Below, one piece after another: positions 32,108-41,041 of a DNA stretch of 64,000 nucleotides. The translations under genes and the position numbers were made by a program. The stretch's first letter is position 1. Each line of letters starts with the position of its first letter. This DNA comes from Paenibacillus sp. BSR1-1. GTDB lineage: Bacteria; Bacillota; Bacilli; Bacillales; Cytobacillaceae. Location of the stretch: assembly GCF_030403775.1 (NCBI RefSeq), contig NZ_JAQMWQ010000015.1:62001-126000 (forward strand), read 5' to 3'. Below the pieces are notes generated by a model, which was not told the origin of the DNA, did not search any database, and saw only the letters and a list, made by a program, of their open reading frames with translations.

Positions 32108-32812
32108 TGATTGAGGGGCGCTACCCGCCAATTGTTTTGCTTTTCGCTGATTGGAGCATGCTATCCGCTGATTGGAGCATGCTATCCGCTGATTGGCTCT
32201 GCTTATCCGCCAATTGATTTGCTTTTCGCTGATTGGAGCATGCTATCCGCCAGTTGGCTCTGCTTATCCGCTGATTGGAGCACGCTATCCGCCAATTGTT
32301 TTGCTTTTCGCTGATTGGATTACGCTATCCGATAATTGGAGCTTGCTATCCGCTGATTGGCTCTGCTTATCCGCTGATTGGAGCACGCTATCCGCCAATT
32401 GTTTTGCTTTTCGCTGATTGGATTACGTTATCCGCTAATTGGCTCTGCTTATCCGCTGATTGGAGCACGCTATCCGCCAATTGTTTTGCTTTTCGCTGAT
32501 TGGATTACGTTATCCGCTGATTGGCTCTGCTTATCCGCTGATTGGAGCACGCTATCCGCCAATTGTTTTGCTTTTCGCTGATTGGATTACGTTATCCGCT
32601 AATTGGCTCTGCTAATCCGCTGATTGGAGCACGCTATCCGCCAATTGTTTTGCTTTTCGCTGATTGGATTACATTATCCGCTAATTGGCTCTGCTTATCC
32701 GCCAATTGGAGCACGTTATCCGATAATTGATTTGCTTTTCGCTGATTGGATTACGCTATCCGCCAATTGGCTCCACTTATCCGCTGATTGGCTCGCGTTA
32801 TCCGATAATAAC
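32108..32812. repeat. Long array of about 34 degenerate 20-22-bp modules, 82-bp higher order
   Basis: Every module starts GC(T) and contains T(A/T)TCCGCTGATTGG or variants (CCGCCAATTG, CCGATAATTG, TTCGCTGATTGG), then a variable 5-base tail (AGCAC, CTCT, TTTT, ATTAC). Sets of four modules repeat every 82 bp, seen as recurring GCTTTTCGCTGATTGG. Long open frames in several phases are by-products; they lack ribosome sites. The array separates bioY from yhfT. Confidence 0.93.
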
Positions 32813-32854
32813 TTTACCTAAACTTGTGTTAGTATGTAAAAAGAGGTGATAAAT

Positions 32855-34327
32855 ATGGCTTCCATTACGAAAACATACATAAACCATGCTCAATCCTACC
32901 CTGAAAAAATCGCTATTTACACTAACAATAAACAAATAAACTATCACTCCTGGCACAAGATGGTCTGCCAAACGGCAAACTGGCTGGATTCTCTTAATCT
33001 TGAACATCGAACAATAGGAATCTTACTTCCGAACGGAATCCCTTTTCTGCAGCTTTTTACTGGGGCAGCCACTGCCGGCTGGACTTCCGTTCTCTTTGAT
33101 TTGAAATGGACCGAAACCGAGCTGCAACAACGGCTAACATTAGCCCGGCCATCCATCCTTATCACAACAGGTGAGCTTTTTTCAAAAGTCCAGCATCTCC
33201 CTGTAAACATCCTCATATGGGAGGATGTTCTTTCAGCAGTCAATAATGCTTCCTCAAACAGAGCGATAGAGATAGACGGAAAGACCCCGTTTTACATGGG
33301 ATTTACTTCAGGGACAACCGGTAATCCGAAAGCTTTTATTCGGGCTCATGACTCATGGGTGGCAAGCTTCGATTGCAGCCGATATGATTTTCAGCTCAAT
33401 GAAAACGATCATGTAATCGTGCCTGGGGCATTGATCCATTCCCATTTCCTCTATGGCGCCATTAGCACCTTATTTATAGGAGGAACATTATATCTACTCG
33501 AAAAATTTTCTTCGAGTATGGCCTTAGCATTAATGGAATCGCAGCCAATTACAGCTGTCTATGTCGTACCCACCATGGTCGCTGCCTTTTTAAAAGATAA
33601 ATCCCGCATTGAAAAACACATTACATTCCTCTCCTCTGGTGCAAAATGGGAGGAGAATTCCAAGCAGCGAATCCGGCAGATGTTCCCTTCTCTCTCCATG
33701 TACGAATTTTATGGAGCGAGTGAATTAAGCTTTGTCACCGTATTAAATGATAATGATAAAAAACCTGGCTCCGTCGGCAAGCCCTGCCATAATGTCCAAA
33801 TCCAAATTCGCCGCTCGAACATGGAGGCCGCTAAACCAAACGAACCCGGGAAAATTTTTGTAAAAAGTAACATGCTTTTCATTGGGTATCTCCAAACAGA
33901 GGAGACTTTCGGTCATCAACGCATTCGTCCGATCCACGACGAAAATGGCTGGATTACGGTTGATGATATGGGGTATCTAGATGAAGACGGCTACCTTTAC
34001 ATCTCAGGCCGTGAAAAAAATATGATTTTATACGGAGCGATTAATATTTTTCCGGAAGAAATTGAAAAGGTAATTGGTTTGCATCCTTCTGTCGAAGAAG
34101 TAGCTGTCATCGGCATCCAAGACTCATATTGGGGGCAAATCGCCGCCGCAGTCGTAAAAGGTAACGCAGCGATTATGGACTTAAAAAATTTATGCAGGCA
34201 GCATTTATCATCCTATAAAATCCCGAGGAAATGGTTTTTCATCGAAGAAATGCCGCATACAACCAGTGGGAAAATTGCCCGCCCGGAAGTGAAAAAATTA
34301 ATCGAAAGCGAGGTGACTAGTCATTAA
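32855..34327 (+). CDS. yhfT: AMP-binding acyl-CoA synthetase (YhfT-like)
   Basis: A 490-aa ANL-superfamily ligase: P-loop TSGTTGNPKAFIRA near residue 155, YEFYGASELS (A5), DDMGYLDEDGYLYISGREKNM (A7/A8) in parts, and the catalytic Lys in TTSGKIAR near the end. It activates a carboxylic acid as AMP ester, then CoA thioester. It starts at ATG 32855 six bases after AAGAGGTG and overlaps the thiolase gene. Synteny with bioY and thiolase matches B. subtilis yhfU-yhfT-yhfS, suggesting a role in acyl-chain supply linked to biotin. Confidence 0.87.
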   Translation: MASITKTYINHAQSYPEKIAIYTNNKQINYHSWHKMVCQTANWLDSLNLEHRTIGILLPNGIPFLQLFTGAATAGWTSVLFDLKWTETELQQRLTLARPSILITTGELFSKVQHLPVNILIWEDVLSAVNNASSNRAIEIDGKTPFYMGFTSGTTGNPKAFIRAHDSWVASFDCSRYDFQLNENDHVIVPGALIHSHFLYGAISTLFIGGTLYLLEKFSSSMALALMESQPITAVYVVPTMVAAFLKDKSRIEKHITFLSSGAKWEENSKQRIRQMFPSLSMYEFYGASELSFVTVLNDNDKKPGSVGKPCHNVQIQIRRSNMEAAKPNEPGKIFVKSNMLFIGYLQTEETFGHQRIRPIHDENGWITVDDMGYLDEDGYLYISGREKNMILYGAINIFPEEIEKVIGLHPSVEEVAVIGIQDSYWGQIAAAVVKGNAAIMDLKNLCRQHLSSYKIPRKWFFIEEMPHTTSGKIARPEVKKLIESEVTSH

Positions 34328-35411
34328 ACGAGCAGTCATTGTCCGAGCAAAACGAACACCTGTTGGAAAAAAGAACGGGATGCTGCATCGCCTCGCACCA
34401 CAAGAATTGGCGGCTCCCATCCTCAGCCATTTAGCTGACGGACTTGGTGAAAACGTTAATGACGTGATATTAGGCAATGTAACGGGGCCTGGAGGAAATA
34501 TCGGCAGGTTATCCGCGCTCGAAGCAGGTCTTCCTCTTTCAATCCCAGGCTTGATGCTCGACCGGCAATGCAGTGCGGGTCTTGAGGCCATCCGGCTAGC
34601 CTGTTATTTCATTCAAGGCGGTGCAGGTTCGTCCTATATCGCTGGCGGTGTCGAAAGCTCCAGTACCTCCCATTTTGAAAAACGGGCCCGCTTTTCTCCT
34701 GACAGCATTGGAGATCCTGATATGGTGGAGGCGGCGGAATTGGTCGCCAAAAAATATGGAATTTCGAAAGCACTCCAGGATGAATATGCCTTTCTAAGCT
34801 ATGAACGCAGCTGGGAAGCGTTTGAGAAAGGAATTTTTGCGGAGGAAATCATCCCCGTTGAACAATGGAACAATGATGAGGAGTTTTTTAAAAAGAGGAA
34901 CATGGAAGCTTTGCTCAGGAGAGCGAAACCGATTTTTGAGAATGGTACCGTTACAGCGGCCAACAGCTGTGGAATCAATGACGGGGCTGCTGCAGTGGTT
35001 GTGATGGAGGAGGAAAACGCTCGTGCTCACGGTTTCATGCCCGTTCTTCGCTTTGTTGACAGTCAGGTTGCCGGGGTCCATCCCTTTTATCCGGGGGCGG
35101 CACCCATTCCAGCAATCCAAACATTATTAAAAAGAAATGGGCTCACGGTCGAAGAAATTGATTTGTTTGAGATCAATGAAGCATTTGCTTCAAAAATGGT
35201 TGCCTGTTCACAAGAACTCTCCATTCCCTATGAAAAATTGAACCTGGGCGGCGGCGCGTTAACGGTCGGCCATCCCTACGGCGCTTCTGGTGCTATTTTG
35301 GTCACTAGGCTTTTCTATGAAGTCCAAAGAAGACATGGAGTAAAATATGTTCTCGCTGCGATCGGAAGCGGCGGCGGAATAGGTGTTGCTGTGTTATTTG
35401 AAACGGTTTGA
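34323..35411 (+). CDS. yhfS: Thiolase-family protein (YhfS-like), apparent ATT start
   Basis: About 362 aa. The frame opens after TGA at 34314 and no ATG, GTG or TTG precedes ATG 34380, which would delete the conserved first strand (KRAVIVRAKRTPVGKK). ATT 34323 gives exactly that N-terminus and lies six bases after GCGAGGTGA, overlapping the yhfT stop as ATTAA. The nucleophile Cys (DRQCSAGLEA), NEAFA and GHPYGASGA are present. The second catalytic Cys, normally in a CxGGG motif, is absent: the segment reads AAIGSGGGIG. It is probably a thiolase with altered chemistry. Confidence 0.85.
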   Translation: MKRAVIVRAKRTPVGKKNGMLHRLAPQELAAPILSHLADGLGENVNDVILGNVTGPGGNIGRLSALEAGLPLSIPGLMLDRQCSAGLEAIRLACYFIQGGAGSSYIAGGVESSSTSHFEKRARFSPDSIGDPDMVEAAELVAKKYGISKALQDEYAFLSYERSWEAFEKGIFAEEIIPVEQWNNDEEFFKKRNMEALLRRAKPIFENGTVTAANSCGINDGAAAVVVMEEENARAHGFMPVLRFVDSQVAGVHPFYPGAAPIPAIQTLLKRNGLTVEEIDLFEINEAFASKMVACSQELSIPYEKLNLGGGALTVGHPYGASGAILVTRLFYEVQRRHGVKYVLAAIGSGGGIGVAVLFETV

Positions 35412-35451
35412 GAAAATGGTTTATAGAAGACATTACAAATGATGATTGTAG

Positions 35452-35550
35452 GTTCATTGCCCGTAAAGAAGTAAAAAGTACTCTCACGGGCAATGAACTG
35501 CCCTTTCATTTACCCTAATGACTAAAAACTCACTCCCTCGGGCAATGAAA
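35452..35550. repeat. 52-bp repeat relic C with a perfect 13-bp inverted repeat
   Basis: GTTCATTGCCCGT (35452-35464) is the exact reverse complement of ACGGGCAATGAAC (35486-35498). A further CGGGCAATGAA starts at 35539; aligned units are thus 52 bp apart. ACGGGCA followed 15 bp later by ATTTACC occurs in the same register as in the array at 61244. It lies between convergent genes. Confidence 0.72.
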
Positions 35551-35555
35551 ATCGT

Positions 35556-36398
35556 TTAAAGTACAACATGTTCCTCGGCAATTCGCCTTTCCAGCCAACC
35601 AATAAGGTCTTCCAAGAACTGTTCCCGTCCAACGTCATCAAACGGCCGGTGCCGCATTGCTGGGTATTCAAACTTCTGCTTGTTTTGGTAAGCGACAGAT
35701 TCAAAGAATTGTTTCAGCTTATCGGGGGGAGTGATTTCATCCTTCAGGCCAAACTGCAGCAAAAAAGGCAACTTTAATGTGCTTGCTTCTTTTATTAGGC
35801 GCTCTACTGTCAGCATTAACCCTCGTCCTAGTCCAGGTGTTACCGTATCATGTCGTAATGCGTCAGAATTAAGTTTGTCGATCATATCCGGGTCTCGAGT
35901 TAACCTATTAATATCCCCAGGTTTTACAATACTAAAATCCGGTTTAAGCTTACCCATTAGAGATATCAGCAGCCTTTCCGATCTAGTCGCTTCGTAGGAA
36001 ATCGCCGGGGCGATAGCAATAACCCCTGCAAGGTCGGTACCATGATCTAATACATAATCAAGTGTTACAACCCCGCCCAAGCTATGGCCAACAATAAACA
36101 ATGGCAGATGTGGAAACTCGGAAACTACCATCCTGCGAAACTTATCTAAATCAACTTTGTATTCCTCCCAGGTCCTAATAAAGCCCCTCTTACCCGAACT
36201 TTTTCCATGGCCTCTCTGATCATAGGCATAAACAATATAATCATTTTCCACCAATCTAGTACTTAAGTTTTCTAGGCTCCCACTATGGTCACCATGCCCA
36301 TGTACTAAAATCATGGCTGCTTTTGGGATCGACTTCGGCTTCAAAACCCGAAAATAAAGTTCTACTCCATTATGGCCATTAAAAATCCCCTCTATCAT
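35556..36398 (-). CDS. Monoacylglycerol lipase-like alpha/beta hydrolase
   Basis: A 280-aa serine hydrolase of the lysophospholipase/MGL group: VHGHGDHSG oxyanion region, YDQRGHGKSSG, nucleophile elbow GHSLGG near residue 94, FGLKDEITPP with the Asp, and His in AMRHRPFDD. It starts at ATG 36398 (AAGGAGAG eight bases upstream) rather than further upstream. Likely a cytosolic lipase acting on monoacylglycerols or lysolipids. Confidence 0.86.
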   Translation of the reverse strand: MIEGIFNGHNGVELYFRVLKPKSIPKAAMILVHGHGDHSGSLENLSTRLVENDYIVYAYDQRGHGKSSGKRGFIRTWEEYKVDLDKFRRMVVSEFPHLPLFIVGHSLGGVVTLDYVLDHGTDLAGVIAIAPAISYEATRSERLLISLMGKLKPDFSIVKPGDINRLTRDPDMIDKLNSDALRHDTVTPGLGRGLMLTVERLIKEASTLKLPFLLQFGLKDEITPPDKLKQFFESVAYQNKQKFEYPAMRHRPFDDVGREQFLEDLIGWLERRIAEEHVVL

Positions 36399-36502
36399 CG
36401 ATTGAATCTCTCCTTTTTTCAAAAAAATCCATGCATGTCCATTACAAACCACGTATTACTGCATATGATGTACTACCTCGTGAAAAAGGAGGTGGAAACC
36501 AT

Positions 36503-36586
36503 ATGTCTGGACATCACTCAAGTTTTGCTTTAATCGTTGTGCTTTTCATCCTCTTAATTATTGTCGGTGCATCATTCGTGTACTAA
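36503..36586 (+). CDS. YjcZ-family sporulation miniprotein (27 aa)
   Basis: ATG 36503 follows AAAGGAGGTGG. The product is SGHHSSF plus the hydrophobic ALIVVLFILLIIVGASF segment found in the YjcZ family, ending VY. It differs from the copy at 195-329 in its His/Ser head instead of a Gly/Tyr/Cys-rich head. A bidirectional terminator follows. Confidence 0.85.
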   Translation: MSGHHSSFALIVVLFILLIIVGASFVY

Positions 36587-36619
36587 TCTAAAAAAAGGAT
36601 TCGTACACAACAGCAACAG

Positions 36620-36650
36620 GAAGCGTGAATACCACCACGCTTCTTTTATT
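36620..36650. terminator. Bidirectional terminator between miniprotein and vanZ genes
   Basis: GAAGCGTG (36620-36627) and CACGCTTC (36636-36643) form a perfect stem with T-run TTTTATTT. Confidence 0.85.
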
Positions 36651-37236
36651 TAACAACCACAACTTTTTGAATATTTGGATGCAGCAGATAGCCAATCCCC
36701 ACCCCGAGCACATTTAAAATAAAATCGTCAATATCCATACTTCCGCGTTTTGTAAAGTACTGCGCCGCTTCAATCAGCAAAATAGAAAGAATAGGAAAGA
36801 AAATTAATTTCACCTTCGAAGGACGTTTGTTTAGTAAGTACGCTACAACACCATATGGAACGAATAACAAAATATTCGCGGTAATATTGTAGAAGGCAAC
36901 TAGGAAATTTGCATCTCCTGAAAAAAATCCTAGGATTGTTTTAAAAGGCATCAAGTTAATTTGGTTATATGCCTGATTCGAGGGCCGGAAAAATAACAAT
37001 ATGAATAAGCCCAAGCTATACAAAAACATTAAAGACTTGGTAAGTAGACTGGGAACGGCTATTGTCCCTTTCCCTATTAAATAAACTAAGAAAAATACAA
37101 CCAATGTCAGGCAGGCCCATACAACCACTAAAACAACAGGGTGAAGATAGGCCAAGAGTTTTAACCAAACCGGCAATAAAACCAAAAAGAGAATCTGAGA
37201 TATTCCTAGCGATAACCATAGCAACCTGTTTTTCAT
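36646..37236 (-). CDS. VanZ-family membrane protein
   Basis: A 196-aa integral membrane protein with about five helices and the VanZ signature: INLMPFKTIL, NILLFVPYGVVAYLL, EAAQYFTKRGSMDIDDFILNVLG split near the C-terminus. VanZ proteins influence teicoplanin or lipid-antibiotic susceptibility in some hosts; most chromosomal members are uncharacterised. It lies 12 bp after the epimerase-like gene and may share its message. Confidence 0.87.
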   Translation of the reverse strand: MKNRLLWLSLGISQILFLVLLPVWLKLLAYLHPVVLVVVWACLTLVVFFLVYLIGKGTIAVPSLLTKSLMFLYSLGLFILLFFRPSNQAYNQINLMPFKTILGFFSGDANFLVAFYNITANILLFVPYGVVAYLLNKRPSKVKLIFFPILSILLIEAAQYFTKRGSMDIDDFILNVLGVGIGYLLHPNIQKVVVVK

Positions 37237-37248
37237 TTTTGGATAACC

Positions 37249-38118
37249 CTATTCATAGTATTGGATTAATCGGTTTAATAATTGATTTAATGATATAAAG
37301 TTATACCCTAGTGAACGGGCAAAACTAGTATCGACAGACCATGAACCAGGCAAATTGTATGGTGATGGATCTCCATCCTTTTGTAAAATTGCCTTTGTTG
37401 AAGTCAGGTCTTCAATTAACGTCACCAATTCTCTTAAACTTATATCCTCACTGGACCCAGGGTTTATGCCTCCATGAAAATCAGACCTTGCCATATTGAA
37501 TAAAAACGTTGCCGCTTCTTTTGATTCTATAAAACTATAGCGCAAATCTGGATTCTGGATGAAGATCGCTTTCCCGTCTTTAACATGGTCCACATGGAAT
37601 TTTAAACGATTGGTATAATCATCTTTTCCGATAATAATCGGAAAGCGGACGGCTGCGATGGGAACTTCTGCATTTTGAAAAAGTACGGCTTCGGCTGCCC
37701 GTTTTGCTTCCTGGTAACCTACATAACCGATATACTCGCCTCTAGTTTTTAACAACGGATTAAACACTAGAGGATTAAAGTTTTCTTCCTTATGCTTGGT
37801 CCCAAAATCATAGACTGCCTGGCTGGATGTAAATATGTATTTTCGAATTTTGCCAGATAATGCTTGCAGCGTATCGGAAGCCTCTTGAGAAGAATAACAT
37901 GTTTGATCAAAGACAACATCCCATTTTTTGCCGTGAAAAGCTTTATGTAAAGAACCGGCATCCTCGCGGCTAATTTTCAACCTCGATACTTGATCACCAA
38001 AGGAATCGGGTGTCTTTCCCCTTGTCGCAATGGTCACCTCAATTCCTTCCTCTAATAATAATTGGACTAATCTTTTCCCTACAAACTGTGTTCCCCCAAG
38101 AATTAACGCAGATTTCAC
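37249..38118 (-). CDS. NAD-dependent epimerase/dehydratase family protein
   Basis: A 289-aa extended SDR with N-terminal GGTQFVGKRLV (GxxxxxG) and YQEAKRAAE (YxxxK-like, Y-Q-E-A-K near residue 145). The remainder fits nucleoside-sugar epimerase or isoflavone-reductase-like folds (AAVRFPIIIGKDDY, GGINPGSSEDISLRELV). GTG 38118 follows GGGGGAGA. The substrate is unknown. It precedes vanZ on the same strand. Confidence 0.84.
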   Translation of the reverse strand: MKSALILGGTQFVGKRLVQLLLEEGIEVTIATRGKTPDSFGDQVSRLKISREDAGSLHKAFHGKKWDVVFDQTCYSSQEASDTLQALSGKIRKYIFTSSQAVYDFGTKHKEENFNPLVFNPLLKTRGEYIGYVGYQEAKRAAEAVLFQNAEVPIAAVRFPIIIGKDDYTNRLKFHVDHVKDGKAIFIQNPDLRYSFIESKEAATFLFNMARSDFHGGINPGSSEDISLRELVTLIEDLTSTKAILQKDGDPSPYNLPGSWSVDTSFARSLGYNFISLNQLLNRLIQYYE

Positions 38119-38221
38119 AAAAAATCTCCCCCTGATTCTTTTTTTCAGCGATAGCCCCTTTAAAGCGTTTTCATCCCTTAATTATAGCAGTATTCGGGAT
38201 AGGAATCGAAAATCAAAAACA

Positions 38222-38252
38222 ACAAAAAGAGACATTACACTGATGAATGTCC
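38222..38252 (-). terminator. Terminator overlapping the 3-prime end of the 2-TM gene
   Basis: Arms around GGGACATT and AATGTCTC with a 9-nt loop, then TTTTTGTTG on the minus strand. The stop at 38235 lies within it. Confidence 0.75.
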
Positions 38253-38675
38253 CAAACTCTCATTATCTTTTCTTTCATTTAATATATCCTTAATGATTTC
38301 CATATGAAAGGCGGCCCATGCTTTTTCACGAAAATGAAGAATGACGCTGGCAGCCACAGCAAAAATATAAAGGAAACTGAAGACAAGCCATAGCAAACTG
38401 CCATCATGAAAAAGATATTCCGATAATTGCTTTGAAAATAATAGCATTAACCATGGAACCGAGGAAACAAGGATAGGAATAAAACCGGAACCGTTCTTTT
38501 CTTTTGTCATGCGGTAAAAAATTAGTTTTAATACACTGCTATCAAGCGCCCTGTATTGCCTTTGAATTTCTTCTATTTCAATAAGTTCCTTCATGTCTTT
38601 GACAGAATGCCCATGATCCATTGCTTTTTTCAAGCGAAGAAAAACTTTATGCGCATCCCCTCGTAATGAAAACAT
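38235..38675 (-). CDS. Hypothetical two-helix membrane protein (146 aa)
   Basis: From ATG 38675 (GGGAG seven bases upstream). About 65 charged helical residues (KVFLRLKKAMDHGHSVKDMKE) precede two membrane helices (FIPILVSSVPWLMLLF and LLWLVFSFLYIFAVAASVIL), then a short charged tail. Family not recognised; the cytosolic helical part suggests a protein-interaction role. Confidence 0.7.
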   Translation of the reverse strand: MFSLRGDAHKVFLRLKKAMDHGHSVKDMKELIEIEEIQRQYRALDSSVLKLIFYRMTKEKNGSGFIPILVSSVPWLMLLFSKQLSEYLFHDGSLLWLVFSFLYIFAVAASVILHFREKAWAAFHMEIIKDILNERKDNESLGHSSV

Positions 38676-38751
38676 ATTTTCTCCCTGCCTCAAAAGATAG
38701 AATCTCTAGCACTCAATTATATTACCCCTATACGATTTCAAATAAACGAAT

Positions 38752-38848
38752 GGCTTTGTTAAACTTGATTGTTGATTTGCGCTCCAGGCGCTTCGCTTTC
38801 CGCTCCAATCAACAGTGTTAAAAATCAACATTGGCTTTTAACACAGCC
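38752..38848. mobile_element. MITE-like element, short copy (97 bp)
   Basis: Ends GGCTTTGTTAAA and TTTTAACACAGCC are inverted repeats. The interior TTGATTTGCGCTCCAGGCGC and CGCTCCAATCAACAGTG matches the outer parts of the 183-bp element at 14457-14639 but lacks its GC-rich centre. It has no coding capacity. It lies just past the terminator of region 2. Confidence 0.78.
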
Positions 38849-38851
38849 AAA

Positions 38852-38883
38852 CAAAAAGAACCCTGATTTTTCATCAAGGTTCT
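38852..38883 (-). terminator. Terminator of the region-2 aromatic operon
   Basis: AGAACCTTGAT and ATCAGGGTTCT arms (one wobble), loop of 5, followed by TTTTTG on the minus strand. It lies 13 bp past the last stop. Confidence 0.85.
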
Positions 38884-38896
38884 CAAAAGGAAATGC

Positions 38897-40207
38897 TTAA
38901 CTTGATAATTTTTCTGTCATCAATCCTTGTGACCCACTTTCGGATTTCTTTGGCCTTACCGCAAGCCAAACCAGCCCGCCGAACACAAGAAGAATCAAAC
39001 CACAAACCTGGAAGGAATGGTGGAATCCTGCCGCTGGATTGGATGAATGTTGAACAAGATGACCTGTTACATATGGTCCAACAATCCCGCCTAAGGAAGT
39101 CAATGCCATAAACCAACCTTGAATTTTACCTTGATGCTTTTTGGAAACTAACTCCACCAAAATGGCTGGTCCAAGCACTAAGGTTATACATCCAAAGGTT
39201 AATCCCAAAGATAATAACGCAATCGCCATGATGTTGGAGCTGACCAAGGTTCCTAGTGTGTAGCAGGCTGCTCCTGCCAACAAGACAGGCCCTAAAACAA
39301 AAATCCTTCCTTTGACAACACTTTTCGTTTTATGAAAAAGACGATCAGAAAGTGTAGAAAATGCAATCTGCGAAATGGTAATCATGATCCACGGTAAAGA
39401 AACAACAATCTTTAATGTTTCCGGACTTAATTTTCGAACATTCTGAAGGTAATTCGGCAGCCAGTTAAGTCCAATCGTAAACGACCAATAAGTAGCAAAT
39501 CCACATAAAGCAATTAGAATGAAATTTTTCGAGAACAACACGGAAGTAAATTTTGACTCAAGAACAGCTTCTGTCACTACAGCATCACCTTTAGAGTCAG
39601 ATTGTCCCACAGTTGAAACCGCTTTCTCTTTTGCCAGCCATAACCACATAACAATCCAGATTGCACCGACAATTCCTGTTGCAACAAAGGCAGAGCGCCA
39701 TCCATAGTTTAAGATTAAGTGCATTAAGATCGGAGCCGATATCGCTACGCCAAGAGGACCTCCGATAGATACCAATGTTAAACCAATTCCCAATTTTTCC
39801 TTTGGCAGCCACTTAGATGCAGCCGTCATCGCTAATGAATAGGAAGGTCCTTCCCCTGCCCCTAAAATGATTCTCGTAATCAATAAATAAGTAAAGCTTG
39901 AAACAAATACAGTGGAAAACTGAACAACGGCCCAAATAGCTGCCATCCCGGCGATTACTTTCCGGGTTCCAATCTTATCGGCAAGTGCTCCAACGAGAAC
40001 AGCGGAAAGAGAATAAAGTAAAAAGAATACACTGCCGACAACCCCCCATTGCTCGGGATTCAGTCCTAATTCCTTCATAATTGGAACAGAGGCAAAGCCG
40101 ATAATTGCCTTGTCGGCATTACTGATGACTGTTAATAAGAATAAAAGTAAAATAATGACCCACGCTTTTTTGGTGATTTTCGAACTAATGGTTTTCTTTT
40201 GATCCAT
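38897..40207 (-). CDS. MFS transporter, ACS family (aromatic acid uptake)
   Basis: A 436-aa, 12-helix transporter. It shows GALADKIGTRKV between helices 2 and 3, GAGEGPSYSLAMTAASKWLP in helix 4-5 and STLSDRLFHKTK in the second half. These match the anion:cation symporters used for phenylpropionate, hydroxybenzoate and similar acids. It is the last gene of the operon, 13 bp after the hydratase. ATG 40207 follows AAAGGGGG. It likely imports the substrate of the flavin monooxygenase. Confidence 0.87.
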   Translation of the reverse strand: MDQKKTISSKITKKAWVIILLLFLLTVISNADKAIIGFASVPIMKELGLNPEQWGVVGSVFFLLYSLSAVLVGALADKIGTRKVIAGMAAIWAVVQFSTVFVSSFTYLLITRIILGAGEGPSYSLAMTAASKWLPKEKLGIGLTLVSIGGPLGVAISAPILMHLILNYGWRSAFVATGIVGAIWIVMWLWLAKEKAVSTVGQSDSKGDAVVTEAVLESKFTSVLFSKNFILIALCGFATYWSFTIGLNWLPNYLQNVRKLSPETLKIVVSLPWIMITISQIAFSTLSDRLFHKTKSVVKGRIFVLGPVLLAGAACYTLGTLVSSNIMAIALLSLGLTFGCITLVLGPAILVELVSKKHQGKIQGWFMALTSLGGIVGPYVTGHLVQHSSNPAAGFHHSFQVCGLILLVFGGLVWLAVRPKKSESGSQGLMTEKLSS

Positions 40208-40220
40208 ATAAGGACCCCCT

Positions 40221-41012
40221 TTATTTAAATGTAACTTCCACTTTTCCTAAACCGGTAAAATTGGCCGTGAACCGATCTCCATTTTCAGCCTCAATAGCTG
40301 CTGATAATGCTCCGGATAAAATAACTTCGCCAGCCTTTAAAGTGACATTATATTCCGACAATTTATTTGCCAGCCAGACGACGCAAGCGGCCGGGTGCCC
40401 TAAAACGTCAGAGCCATAGCCTGTATTCATCAACTCTCCATTTCGAAAAAGTTTCATTTCGATTTGGGTTAAATCCAAATCTGCCACCGAAAACTTTTCA
40501 TCCCCTAAAACGTAGAGACCGCAGGAAGCATTGTCCGCAATCGTATCCTGCAATTTAATTCTCCAGTCTATAATGCGGCTGTCGACTATTTCTAAGGCAG
40601 GTACAATATAGTCTGTTGCTTCTAACACATCCTCCAGCGTGACGGATGGACCTTGCAAATCTTTCCGAAGGACGAAAGCAATTTCCGCTTCCACCTTTGG
40701 CTGAAAGAGCTGATCCAGTGCAATAATGCCATTATTCGCCACTTCCATCCGGTCCAATAAATGTCCATAATCCGGCTGATCTACGCCTAAAAGCTTCTGC
40801 ATCGCAAATGAAGTTAGGCCAATTTTTTTGCCGACGATCTGCTGTCCAGCCTGGACTTTCTGATCTATTGATTTGATTTGGACATGATATGCCTCCTCAA
40901 CAGTCATATCCGGAACCAAATCCGTAAGCGGCGTGACCATTTTCTTTTCCGCTTCTGCCTCAAGCAAATGCTTAAATGCCTGGTCTACTCGAGATGCTAC
41001 ATGGTTAGTCAT
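40221..41012 (-). CDS. 2-hydroxypenta-2,4-dienoate hydratase (MhpD-like)
   Basis: A 263-aa member of the fumarylacetoacetate-hydrolase-like hydratases: KKIGLTSFAMQKLLGVDQPD, PKVEAEIAFVL with metal-binding Glu residues, ALEIVDSRI and GDRFTANFTGLG. It adds water to the dienoate left after hydrolysis of a meta-cleavage product, giving 4-hydroxy-2-oxovalerate or a homologue. An aldolase and acylating aldehyde dehydrogenase (MhpE/F) that would normally follow are not in the window. ATG 41012 follows GAGAGAGG. Confidence 0.9.
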   Translation of the reverse strand: MTNHVASRVDQAFKHLLEAEAEKKMVTPLTDLVPDMTVEEAYHVQIKSIDQKVQAGQQIVGKKIGLTSFAMQKLLGVDQPDYGHLLDRMEVANNGIIALDQLFQPKVEAEIAFVLRKDLQGPSVTLEDVLEATDYIVPALEIVDSRIIDWRIKLQDTIADNASCGLYVLGDEKFSVADLDLTQIEMKLFRNGELMNTGYGSDVLGHPAACVVWLANKLSEYNVTLKAGEVILSGALSAAIEAENGDRFTANFTGLGKVEVTFK

Positions 41013-41041
41013 TGAAAAAACCTCTCTCTATAAAAATGTAC

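Noticed and set aside
32111..32821. Several overlapping plus-strand frames of 62-74 codons with repeated RYPPIVLLFADW-type peptides
   Set aside because: They arise from the tandem repeat being open in several phases; none has a ribosome site, and they overlap one another at the 82-bp period.
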